Source of the DNA: Campylorhamphus procurvoides
Lineage: Eukaryota; Chordata; Aves; Passeriformes; Dendrocolaptidae
Direction: 5' to 3'
Assembly: GCA_013396655.1 (NCBI GenBank)
Contig: WBMV01003156.1
Location: 2,127,361-2,191,360, forward strand
DNA length: 64,000 nt
Position 1 is the first letter of the stretch. Every line of letters starts with the position of its first letter. A model generated the notes under the pieces. The model had not been told where the DNA came from. It saw only the letters and a program-made list of their open reading frames with translations, and ran no database searches. Both the position numbers and the translations under genes were made by a program. Shown here piece by piece: positions 40,401 to 53,500 of the stretch.

Positions 40401-43261
40401 GTCATTTTATGATAGCAGTACCAGGTACTTCCAAGATTAATGGCTTGCTGGGGCCGATGGCCTACAGCAGTATCACAGGTTATCAGTATCTTCCAGCTGC
40501 TCTTTAATCCCCAGACAGTCCCTGGCACCTTCATCATTATTGGTTAATTAGCATTAATGAAAGCTGTGAATACACAGTGAGAGGTTAATACACCCTCAAG
40601 CTCATATGTCAGAAATCCTTACTTAAAAGAAAGGTATCCTACATGAATCATATCTGCATGGTTAAATGAAAGCATATTTCTCTACCCACCTAAAGGCATA
40701 AGCATCAGTTAGAAACTAATGATCTGTTAAACTTTGTGAAAGGTAACAACACTGCAGACTCCAGACATTAGAAAGATGCCAGTTTTCACCTCTTTTCTGT
40801 ACGTGTTTTCAGCCCATGCCCTACCTCTCCCTCCAAGACATGCTCCATCTCTTCACCGATATCTTATCCACCAACACTGGCCTTAAGAAATTGTAGGCAA
40901 ATCATCCTGCGGTTCATTGCTTTAAAACAAGATGATATAACCTCAAAAACTCCAGAAATATCTGCTGCACAAAACTACTTTGAGATGTGACAGTTGTCTC
41001 CATATGTTACACATAATATTCACACTCTACTGGTCTGTAGGGCAATTGCCTACTCCTGGCATTCTGCCAAGACTTATATAGATATGTGTGGTCTGTTCTC
41101 TTCTACTTACTCATCGTCTGACTGAGAGAAACATGCTTTCAATTCTGTGTCCAAACTCACAGCATTTTGGCCCTGTGGTTTCATCAGACCCCCAACCTGC
41201 TAAGCTTTCCAGCAATATCATGAATTGGAAAACAAAACTGTATGAATCATTGGATCAATTAAATACTTCAAGAAAAAGGATGTGAAAATAAATATTTAAC
41301 CAATATTTACATTGTTAAGGTAACATAGAGCACACCAACCACATCTTTATTCTGTGTTCACAGAACCAACATTTGCAAATCCATTATTTGATGCTTTTTT
41401 TCTGATTAAAACTCTTTCCAGAAAATTGCAAGTTTGACTTGCCTTTTTTTCCTTAAGGCCATTAATAGTCACAGTAGTGTCTTTATTTCTTTATTACAAG
41501 GTATCAGCTCAAACTTCTTCCACTAAGAAGCCTGACTTTTATCCTAAGTTATGTAGGCTTGCACCTCCTACCATGCCAATCCATCCACAACAAAGTCTTA
41601 TTTTTTTTGCCAACAGAGAGAAAGGGACAACTTCATTGAATCAGCAATAAACAAGACTACAGTTATTTCAAACTAAATGCTTTACATCATGGATATTTCT
41701 AGAGGCCAGTTTCACAGAACAATTCCTTGACTAAACCCTCAATTGTTCCACGGCTAAGGTTTTAATTTTATGAACGAGGAATCAGGCGCTCCCGTGAGTG
41801 TCATCCTCTACACTGAGGTTACCATGCAGAGCAGCAAACTTGAAATGGCTCACATGCTCTGCTGCAAGGTCCGTTCCAGCACTAAATGAGAATTCCAGTT
41901 TCTATGAAGGCTGTTTATTATACTGAGTTAGAAAATACTGTTCAGATAATTTGCTCAACCAGTCTCATTTGCTTAGAATTTTTAAATACTATCACAGAAA
42001 ACTTAAAAGAGATTGCATACAAAGAAAATTTGATATGACTAATTTTATAGTGGAGCATTAAGATACTAGGAAATCCTACTTTTAATATATTTAATTTAAG
42101 AATACTACACTCTAAACAGTTTCAGAACTATTTGCCACTTAAATCAGCTAATCTTGTCTTTCTCAATACTAAAATCCTTTGCACACACTGGAATTTACAG
42201 AGAAGTGCTCTTAATACAAGAATGTATGATCATACCAGTTCATATCAAGGATTTCTATAACCCATTGTCCAGCCTCTAAATGTGGCTACAATCAGATGTC
42301 TAGTAAAGGAGAAAGTGGGGACAAGCATAGATAATAGTTCCTAGATTTTCCAAGCCCAGTTTGGTCTTCATACTTAACAGTCTGAGACGTATCTCTCCTC
42401 TGAGTGTTTGCCCAGTCTCCTGTGAACCCATGTAGACTTCCTGTTACAGAAGCACCCACTATGTGGTATTTACTCACTTTGGAAGTAAAAATAATAGAGA
42501 AGAAATTCTTGCACAAGCAGGATAAAAGTGAACCTATTAAAGAACTACCAGGGGCTGCAAGCTTTTACAATTAGATAGGATTAGTATTCAAAGAAAAATT
42601 CTCATAATTTATTTGCCCTGCATTCATCATTGTTTCCAAAGGCAGTGAAATGCTAATTTCGGGGTTATCGTTTTAATTTGTTTGTTTCAGAGATTAGAAT
42701 CTATAAGTCTCTCTTGAAATAGTGAAACACATCTCTATAATTCAAAGGTCTGTTTTCCACTGTGACGGGAACCAGGAGTCAGACAAAATGTAGAAAAAAC
42801 TGAACAAGTAGCTGCCAATCCAAGTGGGTGTGAAAGGGTTAATATTACCAGAGCCTTACTGGGGACAGGAATTGCAGCAAATCTCTTATGTATTTCAGGG
42901 TTTCAGATTAATGCCCTAAATAGTGTAGAAACCACTACCCCACCCTCAAATTATGGAAATGGTGTTAAATTTATTAAGCAATCAACCCTATCAGTTTACA
43001 CAAAATGAAGTCTTCTGGATTCTTTAGCTGGCAATTTCAACAGCACTCCCTTATCCATCCAAAACAGAGCAAACAGTGCCAGACTACGTACAATACTGAC
43101 TACCAGCAGGAGTCGGACAAATATTTTTGTTCAGGCTAGAGTAGAGGACTAAATCAAGAAATCACCACTAGATTTCCACCTACACTGTGTACAGTCACCT
43201 CATCTAACTCAAGTGACTAATACCTTGAGGTTTAATTCCAAACTGCATTGTCTTTCTTATG
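34429..43261. other. Long A+T-rich stretch without a recognisable gene
   Basis: Nearly 9 kb without a supported gene or classifiable transposon. Open frames are 116 codons or shorter. Overlapping frames on both strands at 40184-40537 (107 codons plus, 100 minus) mark a G+C-richer patch of unknown origin. Homopolymer runs occur at 37531-37543 (A), 38248-38258 (eleven G) and 39638-39650 (T); the last is embedded in a CTTTGTTTT/AAAACAAAG inverted repeat (39633-39661). Confidence 0.55.
38248..38258. repeat. Poly-G run
   Basis: Eleven consecutive G residues in otherwise A+T-rich DNA. Two open frames (116 and 92 codons) read through it in different registers, which argues against either being a real protein. 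Confidence 0.85.
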
Positions 43262-43279
43262 TCCTGAAGTTAAATTTGC

Positions 43280-43385
43280 TTTAAGTTTTGGGTTTGGGTT
43301 GTTGTGAGGATTTGGGTTTTTTTCCTAGTTCTTTGTTTTTTGGTTTTTTTTGTAGGGGGTTTTTTGTTTGTCTGTTTTTTTAAGA
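43280..43385. repeat. G/T-rich low-complexity tract
   Basis: A stretch composed almost entirely of G and T with runs such as GGGTTTGGG and TTTTTTGG. It is the opposite-strand form of the A/C-rich tracts elsewhere in the window. It has no clean repeat unit. Confidence 0.75.
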
Positions 43386-43570
43386 TTACTGTCACACAAC
43401 ATTTATGGACACAGAGAATTGATATTCTACATATTAAATACATGTCACCAAAGAAAACAGAAAGAGTAAACTAGACGAATGAGGAAATTCTTCAACACAA
43501 GTGGGCAAGCTATGAGAAAGTCAGAAACAGAACCTTTTTTTTTTAGTGTCACTAATTCTTTTTCCAATTC

Positions 43571-43764
43571 AATTCTTTACTGTAAGGGTGGTGAGGCCCT
43601 GGCACAACCTGCCCTGAGAAGCTGTGGCTGCTTCATGCCTGGAAGTGTTCAAGGCCATGTTGCACAGGGCTCTGAGCAACTTGGTACAGTGGAAGGTGTC
43701 CCTGTCCATGGCATGTCATGGAACTCGATGATCTTTTCAACTATGGCCATTCAATGATTCTATG
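43571..43764 (+). mobile_element. CR1 LINE, 3' end, plus strand
   Basis: 'ttactgtaagggtggtgagg', 'ctggaagtgttcaaggccat' and 'gctctgagcaacttggtaca' are standard CR1 3' blocks, and the element ends with AATGATTCTATGG. About 195 bases remain. The 92-codon open frame running into it is not a gene. Confidence 0.92.
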
Positions 43765-43820
43765 GTATGAAATATATCAGTGCAAAGTAACAAGCAATGG
43801 TACAAAGAAAATCTAGGGGG

Positions 43821-43895
43821 CAAAATAAAACAACAATAAAAACCACAAAACCCTACCACAGTACAAAAAACTAAACCAACAGCAACAACAAAAAC
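43821..43895. repeat. A/C-rich low-complexity tract
   Basis: CAAAATAAAACAACAATAAA followed by AC-rich text with CAACAGCAACAACA. It begins about 55 bases after a CR1 end, but is not the usual CR1 tail, which is the short ATTCTATG repeat. Confidence 0.7.
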
Positions 43896-44619
43896 CGGAG
43901 AGAAATAATTAAGAAGGCTAATTCATCAAATTCATTTTATATCTGCGCTCTTAAAGTAAATAAGCACATCAAGTTCTTCCAGTATAGTGATAACAGTTAT
44001 AAAATTCCCTTTTCACAGCTGTCTGATTTAAGCACATTTCTTACTAAAGTAGCTGATAGCAACAACTCTGGCACAATTAATATGTGAAACAGTGCTACTA
44101 TGCCTGAAAGTTGCTATCACTTGAAAAGTTGTTATAGAACAACTCACTTGCTTCTTTTTTTCCAACTGTATTATATATTCTTTTTACATTTGTCGTATTT
44201 TATTTTCAATGTAACACCCAGTGTTTAGAGAATTGTTGACATTTGTCTACTCAATGTTTTGCCTTTGATTCCCCTACTTTTACCTTTCAGGACTACTACA
44301 GTAACAAGGACTATTTGGTTGGGTTCATTTGCTGAAAAAAAACATTTGTACAAAATTCCAACTATAAGAGGAAGAAATTACCTGTCAACAGCATCAAAAT
44401 CAATTTACTTCTGAAGGTGTAACCAGAAAGTAGAACCTTTTTCTGTTTCCATCAAGTCACTGGAAGAAAACACTACTAAATCATAGAGCTTTAGATAAAG
44501 GAAAAATGTTCTTTAGTACCTTCTCCTCTGTTCTCACTTTCACTGATGACATAAACCTTATTGGTGACACATATGCTTGTTATATACAGCTGTTAACAGA
44601 TACTGTTCAACTGCTTCAC
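43896..44619. other. A+T-rich sequence without a recognisable gene
   Basis: No open frame, repeat or RNA gene was recognised. Its last five bases, TTCAC, form the left half of an imperfect target duplication for the LTR that follows. Confidence 0.55.
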
Positions 44620-45176
44620 TGTGCTGGTTTTGGCTGAGGTAGAGTTAAATGCCTTCACAGTGGCTGGTGTGGGGCTGTGTTTTGGATTTGTGGTGAACAC
44701 TAAGCTGAGAAAGTGATGATGTTTCTTTGCAATTTCTGAGTAGGGCTTGCATTAAGCCAAAGCCTTTTCTGCTTTTCATATTGCCATGCTGGTGAAGAGG
44801 TTGGAAGGAGACACAACTGGGACAGGTGACCCAAACTGACCAAAGGGATATTCCAGACCATATGACATCATGCTTAGTATGTAAAGCTTGGGGGGAAGAA
44901 GGAGGGAGGGAACTTTCGGAGCAATGACATTTCTCTTCCCAAGTAACCAATTTTACTGGAGGTGGCTGAACACCTACCCGCCCACAGGAAGCAGTGAATT
45001 AATTCATTTGGTTTTCTTTGCTCGTATGCATGGCTTTTGTCTTCCCTAATAAACTATTCTTATCTCAACTTATAAATTTCACTTTGATTCTCCTCCCCAT
45101 TCCACAGGCCCTTGGGGGTGGACAGGGGCATTGAGCTGTGTTATGCTTAATGTCCAGCTGGGCTTAAGCCAAGACA
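44620..45176 (+). mobile_element. Solo LTR of an ERVL-type endogenous retrovirus
   Basis: It starts TGTGCTGGTTTTGGCTGAGG and contains 'ggctgtgttttggatttgtg', 'gtgacccaaactgaccaaag', 'ggatattccagaccatatga' and 'ggaggtggctgaacacct', all standard blocks of the avian ERVL LTR. It ends AGCCAAGACA. A TATA-like TATGTAAA lies at 44878-44885 (TATAAA in the usual form, so weakened) and the poly(A) signal AATAAA at 45048-45053. The flanks TTCAC (44615-44619) and TTCAT (45177-45181) look like a 5-bp target duplication with one change. No internal viral sequence adjoins it, so it is a solo LTR left by recombination. It encodes nothing; the 101-codon minus frame inside is spurious. Confidence 0.93.
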
Positions 45177-46298
45177 TTCATCTTAATACAAATACATGTA
45201 AAGACATCACTAACTGAAAGTATCTACTCACACTGAAAGCATACACTTATACATGTGTATACATATACATATATTGGAGTCATATCTTCAAATTCAAGAA
45301 TACATACTAAGTAGTCTTACTTAATTATGATTCAAAGAACGCAAGTATAGAAATCAGTTCCTGGGCTCACTTGTGGCAACGAAGCTGGGACTGCAAGCAA
45401 AGGAGCTGGGACTATAACTTGACTTACATCCTAATCTAGAATATAGAGAAGGTTTGGTAGGCTTGTTTATCTCTACATACTACAGTACTATGCGGACCTA
45501 CATAGATAAGTTCGTACACTAGAGACAGCTATCAAAGCCAAGAGCAGTGTTTTGTAAGATAAATACATCAGGGATGCTGCATGTTCTAGAGTGAGCTGTG
45601 TGTTATCAGCCACACAGAAGTATAGGAGCTGCCCTACCCTCTCAACAGTTTCAGTGAGCATTTGTCAATAGGAAACATGGCATTTTTCCCCCTTAAGTAA
45701 ATTTGAAAGAGTATGTCTTAATTCCCTCATTCTTTTCTCCAACTGTCACATTAAATACTTTTGAATTCTATTCATCCAGTGGGTATTAAAAAGATATTAT
45801 TCTTCAAACCATTTCTGAATCTATTCCCTGTCCTACCTCATCTCTAAGACTAAAACACATAGATGTGGAATATTTGTAGAAAATATCACATTAACACATT
45901 TAAGCAATAACCCCACAACAAAACACACATGCAGCCTGTCAGAGTCCCTGACCATCTTCCCTGAGAGGAGACACGTAAGAACTCCTACAGAGTAAATATG
46001 TAGCAGGAAGTGTACCATCATGTTCAATAGAATTTTTAAGTGGTTTTAGGTGTAAGCACAGTCTAGAAAGCTGGCAAGAGTCCTAGGTTTGGGCTACATT
46101 GCCCCTCCTCCCCACCCACCAAGCCTTTCCCCTTCAACCTGACAAAATAACAAAATTAACTATGCTAGTTGCATAGTTTTGATCACTCCTCATCCCAATC
46201 AGCACTTATTTAAGAAGTGTGTTTAAGAAACTTCTAAAGAAACTCAGATATTTTTCTTTGTCTGAGAAAGGGAAAATTGTTTTCTTTCATTCTATACA
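45177..46298. other. A+T-rich sequence without a recognisable gene
   Basis: No coding region was recognised. A short TATACATGTGTATACATA alternating stretch lies at about 45248-45275. Nothing else is notable. Confidence 0.55.
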
Positions 46299-46355
46299 GA
46301 ACCATAGAATCATTAGGCTCTAAAAGACCATTAAGATCACTGAGTCCAACTGCTA
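46299..46355 (-). mobile_element. Short CR1 LINE terminus, minus strand
   Basis: CCATAGAATCATTAGGCTCT followed by 'aagatcactgagtccaactg' is the reversed CR1 3' end. Only the last 55-60 bases of the element are recognisable before the sequence becomes A+T-rich. Confidence 0.82.
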
Positions 46356-47444
46356 CTATAATGCGATTTAGCTATATATAATATGATTTAGATATAAGCA
46401 TTTTAATGATTTTTTTGAAACCTTCTCAAGGTCCGCAAAAAAAAAAATAAAGTTAAAAAACACTAATGCAAAAAATCTGTGTGTATTTCAAGCCTGGGGT
46501 GAGAGACTATAACAATTTATCACAAGGAAAATATTCATATGAAAAGGGAAAAATACAACCATTGGCCTTCCATATACATGCTTCTGAGACTCTAGGATTA
46601 AAATATCCCTAATTAAAACCTTATTTTGCACTGTACTACTTCACACATTCACATGATGTGACTTAAAATGCTAGCAGATTTATAGTAGTTCATTGCAAGA
46701 GTTACTCGATTGCAGAATAAATTGACATATTACACACACAAAAGCTTATGTTGAAAAAAACATGGCTAAGACTTCAAATTTGAGTATTCTAAGCAAAAGA
46801 ATATGCTCTGCCAGGACTTATTTCAGTATTCTTCTGCATATGGATTGTAACAAAACTCTTTTTTCATATATAGGGGTGACGTTTGGGGATACAAGACCTT
46901 TGTTTCAATGAGTAAAGAAAAGGATGGGAGGTGTTCTCATTGGGAGAACCTACAGATTATTTCACCTTCACAGTACAAGATGGCCTTTTCAGCAATACAT
47001 TCCTTACAAATCTGGTACATCCCAAGCTCCCCATTATGTACAAAGGAGACAGGAAGGTACAGGTTCAAAACAGAGAACTGAGAGACAGTGAAACTCAGGT
47101 CAGGACTATCTCCTCTCTTGTATCAGTTTGAAATGCTTGTCAAAGCATCCAGGAATGAAAGAACAGTTGGTAAGGTCCAAATCCAAGTGAGTGCAAGTAC
47201 AGTTGTGGAGTCTGGGACTGCTGCCACTCAGATTTTGACAAATCAAGTGAGGCACTGAGGAAACATTTGCACAGCATCACATACGATCTCTTTGGAAAAG
47301 ATGTTTCTCCAGAACAGCACTCAATTATTTTTGTCTTGTCTTTTCCCCTTCTGAAATCCCTCATTTAAACACAAAATTTTAACTTATTTTCATGCAAGCC
47401 TCTTGGAAATAAATCTTGTGTGATTACTATGAAAGGCAGGAATG
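46356..47444. other. A+T-rich sequence without a recognisable gene
   Basis: Contains a run of A residues near 46436-46448 and short open frames (74 codons or less) with no resemblance to known proteins. Confidence 0.55.
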
Positions 47445-47498
47445 AATCATAGAATCATTCAGGTTGAGAAAGACCTTAAAGACCACTGTGCCCAACTG
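47445..47498 (-). mobile_element. Short CR1 LINE terminus, minus strand
   Basis: AATCATAGAATCATTCAGGT followed by 'tgagaaagaccttaaagacc' is the reversed CR1 3' terminus (family text: agaatcattaggttggaaaagacctttaagatca). The match fades after about 47500; the element may extend further in diverged form to about 47620. Confidence 0.85.
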
Positions 47499-48898
47499 TG
47501 AATGAATATTCTACTGGATGACCATCAGACTCTATGACTAGCCCTCATCTCTCCATGCAGCCTATCTGGGTGCATTTCATCCCCAGTATTGCAGAAATGT
47601 TGTCCTACATGTGAACATGACTGACAGATAATCCCACCAGGTTTCTATTACACATTGTCCAACACCTTCTCATGGCAAAAAGCAGCCAAGAGGCCAAAGA
47701 ATTCTTCATTCTGATTCAGGTTACAGAAGGGCAGGGACTTGAGGACTTGAAGAGGGACAGACTTTTCTACATATTCTTTCCAGTAAAACATTACGTTTCT
47801 TCTGTTATCTGATCTGTACCTTCAAATCTCAGTCTCAACTTCCTAAGGTCTCACTATCAACCAGATCAAGTATTTCCAGCTGGCTTCTAGCCATCACTTC
47901 CAATTCTCACCTAACTTTCAATCCAAACACCCTGCCTAGCACAGTAAAAGGCATTATCCAGCATTAAAATTTAATCCCTTTGCTGGTCAGACTTTCACTG
48001 TGTCACTCCACTGAGTTCTAAGACCATTTTTCTACTCATGTTTGGTCCAATTCACCCCCTAAAACTAATGAAGCAATTTTTTTTTGTTTATTTGTTATTG
48101 TCATTCTCATCTCACATATAGCATTCTACAGAATATAGCAGAAGCACAGAACTAGACTCAGCACAGTCTGAAGAAAATCCAAAGTGTAATTACAAGGAAA
48201 ATCCTGAGTGGCCTTGAACTGGAATAAGCTCATTTAGTTTGAAACTTCAGGGCATGCACATGCAAAATGCTACCAAGCCTTTATTAAAAGCATGTAAAAT
48301 GTGATTTTCATAAGCTCACAGCTCAGTCAAACTGGGGTTGTTTCATACACTCCTGGGAAAATACACCTTTACAGATCTTACTTTTTAACAGATCCATGTC
48401 TTGTGCTCTCCACACTGATGATAATTTCAAAATGTTTAATTGTTTTGCTTCCTCTCTTCATACCCACATTGGGAAAAAAAACCCAAGAAAACAAACATCT
48501 TGAGAACACGTGGAAGCAAATAAATTGATCACCTCAATATTATTCAGATTCAGTAAAACCTTCAGTGTAGAAAGGTCAGTCCAAAAGTTATTCCACACCT
48601 AAACTTAGGCTTGTAAAGAAAATATTGTAAACAGAAATTTTGAGAAAACATGCTAATAAATGGATTTGCTTTACATCTTACTATTGGTAGGACTCTATAG
48701 TAGAATGTGTGGGTTACTTTAGCATAAAGATAGTTTTGATTATAAAAACAGCGACTCTGCTTCATCCCCCTTTCTTTACTCTACCTAATTTTAAACTCTG
48801 CCTCATGCTAAACATCATAATATTTAGTCCATTATCATATCGTGATTTACATGGACCTGACATTTTTAGGATTTTTTCCGATCTCTTAAGAAAATACT

Positions 48899-48921
48899 CC
48901 CCCCCCCCCCCTTTTTTTTTT
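48899..48921. repeat. C13-T10 homopolymer junction
   Basis: Thirteen C residues directly followed by ten T residues. On the complementary strand this is A10G13. A plus-strand frame (48709-48951) reads through it as prolines and phenylalanines and is not a gene. Length is likely to vary and to be error-prone in sequencing. Confidence 0.88.
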
Positions 48922-50468
48922 CCTCTTTCTGAGTCTATTACTCATTCCTAGTCTTCACTCACACACACCTGACCAGAATACAGAACAATGTCACAGGAAA
49001 GGTTATAAATGGAACTATCCCTTCTGGCAAAGGCAAGTCATGGAAGAATAATACCTTGTACACTGAATTCCAATATTTCCAAAAGGACCCTTAGCTCCTT
49101 TATTCTGGAGAGTGTTGCAGTCTATACAACTTACCACCTGATGAGCTAAATAAAAGTAAAGAAGTTTACAAGTTTATTGCTGTCTATAAACATATTAAAC
49201 ATGTCATGTGTCCCAGCATGAGTTTTTAATTTAGAACAAAAGAAGAAAGTCTGTGTCATTTTTTTCATTTGCTCTTTGTAGATAGGTTGAGGGTTTTTAT
49301 TATTCATGCTACTATGCTACTGATGTCTCTGCTGACTCTTGAAACATCTGTCCTGCTATTTACAATTTCTGGAGTGCAATGGTATCAATCCATGCTGATA
49401 ATCAGAGGACCCTCAATTATGTATCTACAAGGCAATGAATGGTAAACAAGCAAACATACGAAAGGACAACGGATGAATTCTTCCCTATCCCAATTCACGT
49501 AAGTCATTAGAATTCTTTTTGCCTTAGATTTGAAATTCAAATTTCAGTGAAAATCCATTAAACATTCATAACAATATTAAACCTGAAACAATCTGTTTTT
49601 AAAAAAAAAACATACTGAAGACAGAAACCACATCCTACATCATATAACAGTGTGATCTGATTGATCAAACTATACATTTCCCCAAGAGCACCAATAACTA
49701 AAGATCCCCTGTTACCAGAACGCTTCACTATGACCAGGGGAGAAAAAAAGTCCAAAAGTAATTACTTAAGACTTCATTGAAACCAGCACTTTCTCACTTA
49801 GGAAAGTTGCCCTATGTTTAAATTTTATGTGAATTTTACAACAGCGTAAAATGTAGCTTAAGTGAAAATCTATTACCTTAGAGCAAGAGAAAGTAAACAG
49901 GCTTCTGGATTCTATCACTCTTTTTGATATACAACAATACATTTTGAGGTTATAACAGCACATAACAGGACTAATCATATAAACAATGCCAAATTATTAA
50001 GCAAAGCCACTAACAGAGAAAGCTGACAAAGGACTTGGTGCTTGTGATAGATGAGAAAGGCAATTGGAAAAGAAGTAGAAACATAATGGACAGAAAATAC
50101 TTGGGAATTTTCATTTTTCTGAACAATGTACCGGATGTAGAAGACATGTTAATCTCTGTAGCAATGTTGAGGGGTGGGGGAAAGCAAAGAAATCACAAAA
50201 GTGTAAGAGGGAAGATGTGTACTGTATGCCAAGGTGACCTCATATGGTATTAATGTATTTTATCACATTCTTCCACCACTCTCAGCACTATATATGAACT
50301 TTCCCTGTCTGCCTTCAGATGAAATTATTTTTATAAAAAATGAGGAATTCAGACTAATATACTGTAAAAATCTCAAATAGCTATGAAAACAAGAAAGCGT
50401 TTGTCCTTTAATATGTAGCTAAATCTATTTCAAGCTATTTACTTTTCCCTTCATTTAGACTTCTTCTT

Positions 50469-50514
50469 CAGTTGTATCCGAGGACACTGTTAGTGTGCCT
50501 CGGTGCAGTTGTAT
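50469..50514. repeat. Hairpin flanked by 9-bp direct repeats
   Basis: CAGTTGTAT occurs at 50469-50477 and again at 50506-50514. Between them, CCGAGGACACT (50478-50488) pairs with AGTGT-G-CCTCGG (50492-50503) through 11 base pairs with one bulged G and a three-base loop, GTT. The G+C-rich stem stands out from its A+T-rich setting. The arrangement of direct repeats around an inverted repeat resembles a tiny insertion with a target duplication, but no known element is this small, so origin is open. Confidence 0.8.
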
Positions 50515-53500
50515 GAAACCATATGCTCAGAAGACCGAGGGCTGCTTCAGCCTGTCAACAGCCAGACATATCACTGCTGACATCTGCACCAGTTGTCAAA
50601 CCAATGACTATGAATGTCAGTGGTCATTAGACTTATTTTTAGTCATGCAGTTTTGGTGACATGGCCTGTAACTCTCTACTGCTTCTGCAGGATACCAGAA
50701 CCAATAGTCTGACTCACCTAATTTGAGAAATAGTAGAATGTAGATAATGTCCTGAGGTGCTGTGACAGCATTCCAGGCAGCATGTGATCCCAGATCCACA
50801 AAACCTGATAGCAGGACAAACAAGAGTCCAAGCTCTCAAAGTTAATGAAGATGCTCTTTTTTAACTTTTTAAACACATTTCTAAACAGGAAGAGAGGACA
50901 AGCTGCAGAAACCCAATACTAACCACCCTTCATAAAATATGCTTCCTTGTAGGGGCATTTCTCATAAAGGCAAGGGAACAAGTCAGGATGGCACCGAGAG
51001 GTGGAGAACCAAGGAGCAACCCCCAGTCCTTGGGTTCATAGGAACTACTGGAAGAACATTGTTGGAAGAAGAAACAAACATTTTTTTCCCCTATTTCCCA
51101 AATATCACATGGATACTATCAAAAAGTCTCGTCAGAAGTCACACACTATCAAGTATTACTTTCCAGCCCTAACATGAAATGCAATCTAAATTGTAAATCT
51201 GATACTACATCTAGTTCTGCAAATGCTGTCCAAAATTTAGTAAGAACACTTGGCAATACTGAGTGGGAGCATATCTCCTTTTCCACAAACACCATATGTT
51301 GTATTTGAACCTTTCTTTTCAATGCTGTATCACTAATCTTGTGAGTTCATTGTTTCTTAAAATAAACCAAAGGCATTTGCTTATTTATTACAGAAACGTA
51401 GCAATCACTATCCTAGCACTTGCTAGAAATTTCTATAGATATATGTCATAGATACAAATATTACTACAATTGTTTGCCTAAATATATATATAATTGTTAA
51501 TATAAATATACATTATTACACATATTTATAAAAGAGTATCTACATATACAGTCCTTTATTCAGAGAAAACCTTATTTTTAAATGTCTGTTTTAACAGTCC
51601 TTTCCTAATGATAGCACTACAGGTGATACCAGCTAATCAGGGCAGATGACGTTACCAAACTATCCTCCCAAAGGAAATGGACCTTTATATATGAGCATTT
51701 ATTTCTACTGCGGTCATCAGGCCACTGCTTAGCAGTTTGTGGCACAGTAATCTGCAGCATGACCACTCATCTAATTACTGCTGAAACTGTGATATTAATC
51801 TACTCATAAAGGGCAACTTAAGGGTCAATTGTCAGCAGCAGCAAATACTTGGTATGGATAATGTGCTACAGACCCGGTTTCATCTGCTCTTACTGATTTC
51901 AGCAGTCTGCATGATTTGACTTCATTTCCGAGTGGATAAAAACACAGAACCCAAAGCTGGGTCAAATCACACCTGCATATTACCTGTGATGAATATCTTC
52001 ATCATCGCTGAAGGCATGAGACAGTCTCTGACCTATCAGTCACATCCAGCAATGCGGGCTCCCAGACTGACACATCGCTGCATGACACGTGACTCCACAG
52101 ACAAATCACTCTTGCCCAGGACCTTGCTATATTTCACATTCCTGGAAGCATCTGATCTCCCCAAGGGTTCAACATTTATAATTTATATGATAATTTTGGT
52201 GTACAGTTTAAATCTGTGGAGACTGTTTGAGAAAGAGTAATATAACATTTGCTAGGGAACTTTTGAAATGTGCACACAAACACATACACTTTTCCTTGGA
52301 AGGTATGGGTCCTTAGAAAAACTACAGAAATAATAGGGTTTTGGTGGGGCAGGGAGACACCTTTGAGACAGGCAGCCCCAAGAAACTTGATTTCCACTCT
52401 TTTTTTTTTTTTCTTAATAAGCCACAATTCTGGCTTGGCATGCGCCATGCAAAAAGTACACACTTGTAAAAATGAGCCACAAATAAGTTCACCTGCTCCT
52501 CGTCATATATTTATACTGCCTGCTCCTTAGACCTCAGATGGGAATGTAGCAAAGAATGACTGAATGCTTCAGCTAGTATCACTTTTACTTCTCTCCTTGC
52601 ACATGGGAAAGACCAACAGACCTTGCTGAACTGCTCAATCTGCTTCACTGCACAGAAAGTTACAGCTCCCATTCACAAAGTAAACACCGTTTATATAACC
52701 CAGTGACATTCACAATGAATAGTCATATTCCTCAAACCATGTTAAGATGGATCTTTTGAATTTCTCTATGAATAACAATACAACAAAAAAAAAGAATGAT
52801 GGAAAAATCTTGCCCCACACAGAAGTCAGTCATGTCAACTACATTTGTTAAGGTGTAGTATTCAACAAGTAATGTCACTTTAAATGCTATCAAAAAGCAC
52901 TAATTATTTTTCTGAACTATATCTGTAATAGTAAGATTTTGCTTCAACTTTAGTGACATTAATTTTCTCTTAAATACTTAACACAAACTAGAATTGAAAA
53001 TCTAAAATTTTGATTAAACATTTTTGCTATGGTAATAAGATTGTGTGCAATAAGGTATTAACCTAATTTGCTTCTTTCAATTAGCTTTCCTCGTATGGAG
53101 ACTAGGGAAACATCTGACTGCGGTTCCTATACAATCATAAATCACGGCAACTGGCAGTTAAGATTCCCATACTCTGCCCTTTCCAAATTCTGCATCTCCA
53201 CAGTTGTAGAAACATAATTACCTTTTATTATGTGAACTGTCAAATGAAAACTTCAACAAAATTACTCAGTTACCTTTACTAGCTGTGTACCAGATCAAAC
53301 AATTGTTTTTATTTTGTGGTCCACACCAACTTTCTAAGTCATTTCTATTATTTTTCATCCCTTTTACTTCAAAGTATTTTTCGGCAATTTCAAACCTGCC
53401 CAGTTCTAAGATGAATTGAATGTTGTAATAAATAATGCCATAATCTAAAGGCATTCCAAGTTTCTATATAAATTACAGCATATTTTTACTTCTTGAATCA

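Noticed and set aside
44478..44520. AAATCATAGAGCTTTAG as a possible CR1 terminus
   Set aside because: Only a handful of bases match and the following text does not continue as CR1.
44645..44950. 101-codon minus-strand open frame
   Set aside because: It is antisense within the solo ERVL LTR, which is non-coding.
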